This document shows, piece by piece, positions 31,991 through 43,800 of a DNA stretch of 64,000 bases. Source of the DNA: Plumapathes pennacea (lineage: Eukaryota > Cnidaria > Anthozoa > Antipatharia > Myriopathidae); NCBI GenBank assembly GCA_964036295.1, contig OZ038463.1:29561069-29625068 (forward strand). The letters run 5' to 3'. Numbering within the stretch: the first letter of the stretch is position 1; every line of letters begins with the position of its first letter. A program made the translations under genes and the position numbers. The notes under the pieces were generated by a model. The model saw only the letters and a list, made by a program, of their open reading frames with translations, made no database searches and was not told the origin of the DNA.

Positions 31991-34891
31991 AGATTTGACT
32001 AATAGCAAACCTTGTATTAAAATTAATTTCGCATAATCTTGCATGCTAATGATTCCACTAAATTCTAATGAAATGCGTACACAGAAAATCAATTATAGTA
32101 ATAAATAATAAAACATATTTAAATTCAAGGGAAGAAAAAGAGGTACAGGCCTCTGTATTTTCTAGTTGAGAGGTGAAAGAAATTATGAAAGGTTTTGCTC
32201 GACGGTTATATAGCGTGTTTGGGAATATAAGCCATCTGCTCGTGTATCTTAGGGCCTCTTCATATGAACCCGGTTGACCGGGCTGCCTTGTTCAACCGGG
32301 CCAGCCCGGTCGTGTGTTCATATGGGAAATTTCAGTCCGGGTAACCAAGATAAAGTGTCCACGATGCAAAAGTTTTTGCCAATTCTTCTGTCAATGCCAA
32401 AATTAAGAAGCAGGTACATTTCAGACTCGCATAGAAACATTTTCATCCCGGTTAACCGCGCTGGAGTATTCATATGAGAAACGGGCCAGCCCGGTTAACC
32501 GAGATCCCGGTCGCAAAGACCGAGATCTCGGTTAAACGGGCTGGCCAGCCCTGTCATATTAACACATTGGAATTTTTAAAAAAGGAAATAGTGGAAGGGC
32601 GAGATCTCGGTAGCCGGGCTCAGGAAGTTTAGTCGATAATAACTAAGCATCGAGAGCACTACGACGGCTTCTTCAATGTTTGGTAGCAACTTGCTAACGG
32701 ATACTTCTGGTGACAAGCGCTGTTTGCACTTCAGACAATGTAAATGTTGATATAAATGCCGTTAAAGTTACGAGTGCAATCGGAGCTGTAATATTGTCAT
32801 TTAATCGAAATTTTTATCAAAGGTTGCAAAATCGTATAAATTCGTGATTCTTGTATGGTGTGAATAATTTATTCTAAAATGTTATAAAATGAAACAATAA
32901 GCAAATATTTAAATAAGTTGTAAAAATTCCTGAATTTGGATAAATCAACAATGCACAATTGAAACTTAACTTTCGCAATCAATGTTATTCTAATTTCGCA
33001 ATCTTTTTATGAGAACTTCGATTGTTTGCCTTTGGGAATGAGATTGGAGAAGTGGGAAACGAGCAGATGGAACTGGTGGCAGGTGGAATACAAGAATGAA
33101 ATTACTGCACAAGTTAGAATGGGGTTGTACTCTACAACATACAATTTGTCATGTAAATATTTAATTGTGTTTTTGAGGCAGGAGTTCTCAGGAGATCTCT
33201 CTTTCAAACTTGGTACACTTTATAGGAAAATATCACTGCCTGACTAACAAGTTCTGCGTTAACTTTTACCATCACGAGACATGTGTTTACACGTAGCGTA
33301 AATTGAATGTAAACTAGGGTTTACATAACTTTTTGCGTTATTTACACAGTATGTAAGAGTATAGAATTTTCCAGTGCAAGAGCATAGAAATCAACAATAA
33401 GACGATCTTCCTTCGGTCCGTCATCCGTGGGCTTTATAAACTGAGTTTTAATAATTCTTCCCAGGTTTACCCGGGACAACATTTTTCCATATAAACGCTC
33501 GCTAAAGTTGTCTCGGGTGACCGAACAATTTTTCTCCGTATAAACGGGGCCTGAATGACCAATCGGTCATTTGGTAAGTGGTCGCTTAAGAGAAGTGGGT
33601 GCACAGGAGGTGGTCGCTCAGGGAGGTTCCATAGTACTTGTTTGTCATGTGACCATAAAGAAGTTCGCTGGGACTCAAAATTCAAGCAAAATTATCTCAT
33701 TTTGAGCGCGCAACACGAGGCATGAGTACCTCATGCTGCCTTGGTGGGAGCCATTTTAATGAAAGTTCACCCTTGTGACTGATTCGACTTTTTGCAGAAC
33801 TTTTGAGCTGTCTGTCATCAACGGTTTAGAACCTTTCCTTTGCATGTTCTATTGTTAATTATTTCACGTTTATTTGTTGCATTTCTTATATCAGCTTACA
33901 TGAATTCATATGTACATCACAAGTTCAACTTCTGGCGCTACGCCTTCTCTTCCTCACTTGGCCGTGCTTACATAAGTTTGACGTGTAATACCTGGCACTA
34001 TCAAGCATTTACGCGGTTTTTATATAATCTATATGCCGGTTCTGCTAGGGTGTTTAGCTTAGTTTAACGACTTTACTGCGTCGCCGGAGAAATTCCCCTG
34101 CTCTTTGCGAAAAGCATGTGAAGTATTTTAAATTCCTCATATTGGGTAAGTGCGAATTGAGAGACTAAATAACTGGCGCGTGCTAGCCATGCATCTCGGC
34201 TAGCTGAACACCAAACTGAATGCCGCCGGGTTAGTGCCTGTAAAGAGCATAGATTCCTTTTGAACGCTACCGTATACTACACGGAACCGTTCATGCCCAA
34301 GAATAATTACTACAGATAATTAGTTAAAATTTATAAGTACTGTGTCTGAGCGATTTTTAGTGCCTGTGAAGTGCAAAGATTTCTTCTAAACGCTACCATA
34401 CTATACAAAACCGCTGGTGTTTAGGACTATATACTACAGACAATTAATTACAATTGATAAGTCCTGTGTGAGGGATTTTTCTTGCTTTTATTCCATTTAA
34501 TTTTTTAATTTTTTAATTTTTTAATTTTATGAGTTTGGCAGATAAACCCTGGCCAAACGGACTCACAGATCAAGCTACGTTTTGGCTTGCGTTAACTTTA
34601 TGGGTATCGTTTGGCTTTCCAGTTGGGTCGACGTGAGTTCCTTGACTTTGATTGAGCTCAAAATTTTGCACCCAACTCAACAAACGTTTTTCATCGTTAA
34701 GGCCACCCAACCCATGTCAAGCGAAGTCAACGCAAGCTGATCGCATCAGCGTTCAAATTATTTTCTTGCGACTTGCACCAGACTTGCGAGCGGACACCCC
34801 AGTCCTCTCGCAAGTCCTACGCAAGTTCTGAATTGACTTAGATCGACGTCCGATTCCGTTTCGTCAAGGTTTTATGAGTGGCTTCTCTGTC
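31991..34891. other. Gene-poor DNA downstream of paralogue B
   Basis: No gene supported. 32255-32620 holds a cluster of AACCGGGCCAGCCCGGT-type repeats in both orientations, bounded by CTTCATATGAA, probably a MITE. From about 33868 the sequence matches the downstream flank of paralogue A (from about 20705), marking the edge of the segmental duplication. Confidence 0.5.
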
Positions 34892-37800
34892 TCATTTCAC
34901 GAACAAAAGTCCCTGACGGTTTTGATACAGACCCTTGCTTTTACACGGATATCCATACAGGATGCGTTTGTCATCTGTTGAGTTGAAAGAAATTTAGATC
35001 TCACTCCACTATTCCCATCGCTTTTCATTGAAGCCAACTTCTACGCGTGCAGAGCATGATGGGAGCCTTATTTGTCCGACATTTGTCCATTTCGGATGAA
35101 AATTTGCTGTGAGTTATAAATGACGCAAATGAAATGAAAATAATAATGATAATAATAATAAAAGCAAAACAAAACAAAACAAGAAACAGTGACGCCACAT
35201 TCGTGAGCAAAGGCCACAAATCGCAAAAATAGAACTTCAAACGTGAATGCTGTAAAGACAAGAACATTTTAGCAAATAATGTCACGGCAGCACACGAATG
35301 CTTCTAGTATTATTGGGTTAATTAACAAGTATTCGCTGAAGTGAAGGTGAATAGCGGTGGATATTTACCGAGCCGTTTCGGCGAATATCCACCGCTATTC
35401 ACCGACACTGAGGCGAATAATTGTTTTAGTATATACCAATACAAGTTCAATAGCCAACTCCCAAATAACTATTTTATTTCCGACGAAAGTGGGCAAAAAT
35501 TGGGTTCGCGCGCCATTTTGTTTTAACGGAAGCCGCCGGGAGGTGAATAGTACTTGATATTCCGAGATTGAGGAGCCAATCAGAGCGCACGAAAAGCACT
35601 ATTCACTTGTGTGGTATATACTAAACAAGCATATTGATGTGTAGAGCCGTAGTAATAAGTCACTGGGTGGAAGAGGGAGGAAGCATTGTGCCAGTGTGAT
35701 CAGACTTACTATGATGAGAGGAGTGCCATGTAGTTCCGCACTCTTTATTGTCATGGCCATCAAACACTAGTGGCGGACAAAGAAACAGCAAATGAATTAA
35801 ACATTGGAATTGATCTATCCCTGTTAAGTAAGCAATACAGAAGCAAGCTTCACCGTCATAAACAAGACACTAAGGCTGTGGTGACACTTCCGCTAAAACT
35901 AGGATCAGTATGGGTGAATGTTCGTTAAATTTTTGTAGTTTTGCCTCACGTGGAAGCAAGCAAGCATGTGCTAGAGAAGTTAAGTAAAGGCGCGTTTCTA
36001 GCACAGGTTTGGCCAAGGCCCAATTCTACCGTCGTATTTACTTAATTTTAAGCATAAGTGAATGCGCCACCCACCCACGCCCTCTGAATAACAAAATTTG
36101 TAAAATGGGGTCCAGAGCACGGATGTATCGATTCTGTTCTTAAAGTTAAAAATACAATACAAAAAAAAGGTCCTGAAAATGGGTTCAGTTTCTTTTATAC
36201 GTAATTTTTAAAGTGCATGGAATGGGAATTAAGGGCACGCGTGCAAAGGGCACGCGTGCATGAACAAACCCTTTAGCTAGGTAATAAAACTTAACAAAGT
36301 GTTCGTTCGAGAAGAAAGTTCCAACATTTGTGAAGCCGTATTTACTCAGGTGAATGCCGAATTTGTGTTTATAAAAAACTTAAATGTGTTAACATTTAAA
36401 ACACATTTCTTGAGCAAACACAGCACAATACTAGTCATTTTCCAGTAGGGCTCCATTTCCAAATCCTTTTAACATTGCCATATTATTTTTTGTCCTCTTT
36501 TGTTTGTTTTCTTTCTTCAGCAAACATAGTATGACCAAATGCAATAGGTTTGTATACCTGAATGATAAGTTCAGATACCTGAATGACAACCGGAACCAAT
36601 CTTATATCCGAGCTGAGTTCCTTTGCAATTTGACTCCCACGCATAAGGATGCGAGTGCGAAATGATGATGCGAGGACAGCTGAGGACAGAAGACATAAAT
36701 CGTTTATGCAGAAGACAAGGATCACTTTATACAAATCTCGACTGAATCCTTGGAAATTTGGCAAAAAAGTTCTAGCGTTATGCTAACTAGACTGGCCTTG
36801 CCAGTGAGCTCGCGGCGTGAGTTGGGTCGAGACCAGAATATAAAATGGCAAGTAGGGGACAAGAGCGGAACTCCCAAGAGAGACTTCCAATTTCTCACCA
36901 TAAAAATATCACACAGTATAGAGAACTTGGCTTTTGACACCTTGCTCTTTTGACACCTTGATTAAACTAAAAATTATTGTTACAACACTCATACACTTGC
37001 TTCTTAAAGGTTGAGCGACCCTGCATCTTGAGAATGCGTGAGATATCTTTTTATGCACAATCGATTATGACAGTTTGACCTTGACTCTTATTTCTAATCA
37101 GAGGCCACGATTAATCCAGCCTTCGCTTCACTACTTATGTGTTTTCTTTTATTAACTCAATATGTTTCTTCTATCAGGCTTTCGAGTATTCGTGCTCTGT
37201 AAAAAATATAAAATTGAAAGCGAGGAATGTCACACGAGAGATGTTTACAATATTATTGCGGTTTTGTTCACAGTGTGTTCAGTCCATTTGTGATTGCAAA
37301 CTCAATCCTCAGACTTGTTTCGGTGTATTTTTCATTTCTGGTATTTAATGAACATTGCGAAACAAAGGCTACATGATCGAATGAAAGAAACACTTCAACA
37401 GGCAATGTACGATACGCAGAAGAATTTTATGAGGCAACAGATGTCATGTACAGAGTAAAGCATAAAGCGGCATTGTTTTACGGCTAAAGCTCACCGTAGC
37501 TTTGGTTTCTGTTTTCGCCCTGTTATCCTCCCAAAAGTATTTCGTGTCGCACAGAAAGTTTCGTCGGGACTAAATACTTATCGGCGACAGAGATATTTGC
37601 AATCCCCCAGTGGTATCCATCAAACATTTGTTTACGGCTATTCTCAAAGCTTCCGCGGTGAACGCGAGCCAAAATTTTTTCCTAAAATCCAGTTTATCCG
37701 TGCATATTCCACAGAGCCAAATGGCGTTGAGTTTGAATGGGATGCAGTTAACTTTTTCGCTTCACTGCTTATGTGTTTTCTTTTATTAACTCAATACGTT

Positions 37801-40800
37801 TTTTCTGTCAGGCTTTCGAGTATTCGTGCTCTGTAAAAAATATAAAATTGAAAGCGAGGAATGTCACACGACAGATGTTTACAATATCATTGGGGTGCGG
37901 TTTTGTTCACAGTGTGTTCAGTCCATTTGTGACTGCAAACTCAATCCTCAGAATTGTTTTGGTGTATTTTTCATTTCTGGTATTCAATGAACATTGCGAA
38001 ACAAAGGCTACATGATCGAATGAAAGAAACACTTCAACAGGCAATGTACGATACGCAGAAGAATTTTATGAGGCAACAGATGTCATGTACAGAGTAAAGC
38101 ATAAAGCGTCATTGTTTTACGGCTAAAGCTCACCGTAGCTTTGGTTTCTGTTTTCGCCCTGTTATCTTCCCAAAAGTATTTCGTGTCGCCAGAGAAAGTT
38201 TCGTCGGGACTAAATATTTATCGGCAACAGCGGTATCCATCAAATATTTGTTTACGGCTATTCTCAAAGCTCCCGCGGTGAACGCGAGTCAAAAATCGTT
38301 CCCGAAAATCCAGTTTATCCGTGCATATTCCACAGAGCCAAGCGGTGTTGAGTTTGGATGGGATGCAGTTAACTTTTACACACAAGTAACAAGCAATTCA
38401 CTGGCCACATCTCGAGTTGTTTAGCGAAGTCAATTACGTCATCGCCCAGCACGTGATAATATGAACCAATCACCGTGTGCCCATTCTCAACCGACAAAAA
38501 GGAAAAAATAAATAAATAACAAGACTGGTGTGCCAGTGAGCTCGTGGCGTGAGTTGGGTCGAGACCAGGATAAACTAAAATTAAAAGTAAGGACAAGAGC
38601 GAGACTTCCAAGAGAGACTTTCAGTCCCCGGGGGAGGGGGGTACTCATCATAATTTTGCGTGGGTGTGACGCCCGGTCCTGAAAACCCTTAACCTATTTC
38701 AGACCAAAATATCTGATTTTCTATACACTATTTCAGACCTAACTTCAAAAATGTACACGGCACATACCTTACCCCACCGGGTTGCAGTCTCACCAGAAAA
38801 AATATTATACAGCATAGACTACTTGGTTTTTGAGACTTTGCTCAAATAAAACCTGATTAAATTATAAATTTTCATACAACACTCATAAGAGTAATGCGTA
38901 ACCTTGCGACATTTACTGTATTTTTGACAGTTTGACTTCGAACACTTATTTCTAATCAGAGGCCACGATTAATCCAGCCATAGCTCCGATACTTATCTGT
39001 TTTCTTTTTACTGAATGCGTTTCTTTTATTAGGCTTTCGAGTATTCGCGCTTTGTTGCAAATATAAAATTGAAAGCGAGGAATGTAACACGAGAGTTGTT
39101 TACAATATTCTCGCGGTTTTGTTTCACAGCGTGTTCAGTCCATTTGTGACTAACAAATTCAATGCTTAGGGCTATTTCGGTGTGTTTTTCATTTCTAGTA
39201 TACAGTTACCATTGCAAAACATAGGCTACATGATCGAATTGAAGAAACATTTCAACAGGCACTCTATACGATAAACCGAAGCATTTTGACGGCACAGGCT
39301 CGCAGTATGATACATGCAATATGCTCACATAGCCGCTTTGATTGAGTCCTGAGTTACGAGGATGGATATTTCGTCACACAAGGATCTATTTTCGGCAAAA
39401 AAAAAAATTGAAAAAAAGTGACTTGGTCATAACAGTATGTATAAGGCAACATATGTCATCTACAGTGTCAAATGTTTACGGCTAAACAGTCATCGTAGCT
39501 TTGGTGTCTGTTTTCGGCGAAAAATAAGCCAGAAATTTGAGCGAGACACGAGCAAGACGGAGCTCAGCAATGAGCGATAATTAATGGGCGATAACTGAAC
39601 AAGAATCGAGCGAGACACTTGACTGACCGTGACATATGGATGGCTTGTTTCTGGCGAGTTTATCGCCCGTCATTGGACTCATTTTTCCTACGAGATTATT
39701 GCCTGTCATTTGACTTATGTATCGCTGGTAAACAAATGGAGTTCACATGCGACGCGTTCACACCAACGACACAGCAGAGTTGATTCAAAATTGCAATTTA
39801 ATTACATATTGATCTCTTAAGATAGTTGTTCAAAATACAATGAAAAGTCTCAGTCGTCAAACAATATTGGCTAACATACCATATCACATCGACGATAGAA
39901 TTCTCGCTCAATTCCCTCACTTTTGGCTGCTCGCCATTCGATCAGAAGTCTTGACAGAAATATAAGTCTTTCGATAAATCGCTTTTCATTGGGTTTTTAC
40001 AAGAATCCTGGTCGGTACATACAGAAGGTTGGGACTCCTATTCACTTGCTCAGGTCTTGGGCAGTGTTGATGGCGAACGGTTTCAATCTTTTCAACAGTC
40101 CCACAGCCGTATCGAACATCTCGCCACACGCCTGTGCGTGTTACTCAAAATAGCAACTTCACACGAATTCGCTTTCGCTTGAAAACGTAAACAAAATGAA
40201 CGTTGCCATCGTAGTTGCAACAAACGTTTTCACTCAATCGAAGCTAAAGCAACTGATGTCCCGTTGAAGTCGTTGATAAAACCACTACTTAGCGCCAGTG
40301 ATATGATGTGTTTACAGCCCTGATGTAGCCAATCAGGAAGCTCACTCAGGGTGCACACGACGAAAAGTGTCATCCAAGAGAACACGAATCTTCGTTTCCT
40401 CACGCTATGGTTCCTCTAAACGTCTCGTAATAAATTGCAAAACTGTTCTAAAACAATATGCTGCGTTTACGTGTGGACTGATTGGGTTAATTTACGTGAA
40501 CAGACATTGCGTGCAAACCTTACCGCACTGGAAGATGCGTACTCATGTTACAAGTTTGTCTCAGAAGCAGAAGCGGTTGTGTACATTGCACAACTCAGTA
40601 CTTTGAATGAAAAGGAAGATTACAGTACAAGAATATTGCTGTGCTAGTGACATCAGATAAGTCATGCTTAATTTCAAACACGCTTAGTGTTAGTCCAAAC
40701 CAGCGTTTAGGATTGACAGATTTGTCTCGCTGCCGTCTCGTTCATACCCTGGGTTCCAGAGGTTTCTCGCTCTCGGAAAACCCGGGCTGCGCGACCGCGT

Positions 40801-43800
40801 AGAGCTGGGGCCGAAATCACGGGCGGCGGCGCGGCCGCGCAGCCCGGGTTTTCCGAGAGCGAGAAACCTCTGGAAACCGATTAAATTTGATCCACCCCAA
40901 AAGCGAAATTTATCCCGCTATGTCTCGTTCATTCTCACCGATAACCGAGCCTGACAAATAACAGGCTCAAGCAGAAAAATGTGTCTCTGTGTGTCTCGTT
41001 CAGTCTGGCCGTGTTTTCGCCGATAACGCAGCAAGACAAATGTCACGCTGGCACATTGTGGCGAGACAAAAACTCTGTCTCACTTTGCCTTGCTGAAATT
41101 TTACCGTAAAAATCGGATTATGGCCAGAGTCGGGCCCGTTTTTCGCTCAGTCGGGCTAGCAATTTTCGTCCGGGAAAATACAATTCAATCGCCCGCATCT
41201 CAAGCTGTTCGCGATCACCTTACGTCATCGCATATCACGTGACAATGTGAACCAATCAGCGTGTGCTGATTCGTAACCCAGAAAACTAACATGACGATTA
41301 AGACACACGGTGCAATCCTAAGCTCGTCGCCCACGAGCAAAAATTTGCGTTTTTAAGCTCGCCCAGGCCCCCGCGAGCAATTACCATAATACCCGAAATC
41401 TGGGCCGCTTATGAGTTCAGCAGCAAAAGTTGATGGAATTTTTGTAGATTATTTTATCTTTTGTTTAGAAAACATCTGTACGACCGCCAGCCGAAAATCC
41501 TTTTGGGATCCCTTGGTTGACGGCTAAATTCATCGATTTAATATTCTTGATTCTAACATTGTTACCGTCATCTAACGAAACTTATTATTTAAACTTACGT
41601 TCCATAAGTGCACGAAGATTTAAAGTCACTTAAGCCATTGGGAATCTGAGTGTGGAACATAAAGACAGGGACTCAATTAGACAAACATATTTCGTTTTCA
41701 TAGTTAGCGATGATAGCGAGACTTTAAAAGAGGACGAGAGACCAAAACATATAACAATGGACGAATAAGCATTAGCTTGTATAAATATAAAAGACCCACA
41801 ACTTAAGTGTTTCCCTCAAGAGTTCTTTTCCAACGTTCCAATTTCGTCTATTTAACAATTTAGATTATGAGCTCGAAATTTCTATGAGGTGATAGTTGAT
41901 GAGGGCAAAGCCCAAATTAACTATCACCTCATAGAAATTGAGAGCGAATAATCTAATTGTTTAAGTAAAAATCAACTAGTTTTCGTTCATATAAACACAA
42001 AAATCTGAAAATCTGACTCTTTTGCGTGTTTTATTAATTTATTCATCGCCGTGACAACTTTACGCACGGCACCAAAACTGACGAGGACACCTGCAACACT
42101 TCATTCATCGCTCTTGGCAAACTTTCAATTGTTTTGGCGAATGCAAGTCCCCGGGTAAATCATTTATAACCATAAACAAATCTGGACTGCAGTTAAAGAT
42201 GTTGCACAAGTAGTTGCTGACGTTAGAAAAAGTAAAATCACTAAAGGTTAACAAATCAAATCGCACAACCTCCTAACTCGAATCGCTTTCAAACGGAAAC
42301 CTCTAAAACTCTTGTCATTTTGCCGCTGTGAAGCTTATAAAACCTTCAGATAGCTGTTTAGTTTGCCCTTGGACTGTTACACTATAAACTGTAATGGTTT
42401 GTAAACAAGTGTGGAAACAACAACTTGCGAGAAAATTCATTTAGCTGTTTTGAATTCGCGCCCATAAGTTGTGCATGGAAATTCAATTTGCCACTTCGTT
42501 TCTCATCTTCTAACCGTTGAGAATCTTCGCTTTATATTTCGTAGCACAATTAGGTTTCTCCGGAATTGCATTCGTTTGTGAATTTTGTGAATTCCTTTCA
42601 GAAACTTTGCGAAAACCGGCCAAGTGAAAACCGGATTTTCGCTACTCGCCGTCTATCGGCTGATAGACATCGAGTAGCGTACTAGCCAATCAGATTGCAG
42701 GATTAGCATTAGACCACTAGTTGATTTTTACTAAAATTTCCTAACTTATACAAATTAGTTTGGCTACAGAGCATTATAAATTCAGTTTTTTTCACAGGGC
42801 AATGAGTAAAGTTTCACTGACAGGTTTTTTCCACATGCCAGGATCCATTAGTGATGGATAACACTGCTATATGGATAAAAGGAGGAAAAGGCGTTTTGGG
42901 TAATATCGCAAATCATTCAAATACCCTCGGAGCTGCTCAGCTGAGAGATTGGATAGGTTTGATGCTGATCGATTGTGATGTTTGGTGCCAATCCCAACAG
43001 ATTATAGTTATGATGCTTAACTGCTAATATTTATTGCAGGAGAACTACAATTTTAACTACATTTCATGCCGAGTGTCTACGGGTTATTCACACGGGTAGA
43101 GTTAGGGTTAGGGTTAGGGTTAGGCGACTTTACCAAAAGAGCATTCTAGTTTTACAGGCTGTTTCACAGAGCATTATAATGTCCAAGGTTTTTCACATGG
43201 TTTCCACATGACAGGAGCAGTTAAGTGATGGATTGAGGAGGGGGGGTGGATCATTCAAATACCCTCGGTGCTAGGTTTGACGCTGCATGACCGCGATGTT
43301 TGGTGCATTACAACGATGTTACTCCCCCGCCACCATATATAGTTCTAATTTACAACCATGCTATCTAGTAATTGCAGAACGGAACTTCAGCTTGAACTTC
43401 ATTTCCTAAGTGTCTATACGTTACCCTGTAAAAGACAGTGTTAACTGGGCTTGTGGTCAAATCATCCACTCTGAACGTTCCTTAAAATGAATGTAAACAA
43501 TTGGCAGGCGTTATTATAACGAATATCAGCAGCACTACTATACTTTGGATGCTTCTCGGATAAAAGGGAATTGTATACTGTTGCAAAGGTATTGGACTGC
43601 AGAATGTAGATCTGATGATATCTTTTTAAAGAAGAATGTGTTTTAGGTTAATTCAAAAATTGACTGTTTCGGAAACGGGATATAAGAACATATCCGAATT
43701 ATTCAATTAATTTAACTAAAATACTGTGTCAATGATTTTTTATCTCTTTTAAGGATTTAATATCCTTGTAAAGTGGAGGGAGCGTTTTGCGGTTCTTTTC

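Noticed and set aside
36579-36679. Alternative frame reading LSSAVLASSFRTRILMRGSQ, also seen at 23628-23728
   Set aside because: Splice phases from both neighbours require the frame CPRIIxSHSHPYAWESNC, which continues correctly into VFDGHDN; the other frame is a shadow conserved because the DNA is duplicated.
43102-43124. Former telomere or chromosome fusion point
   Set aside because: Only three and a half TTAGGG units inside an intron; far too short.
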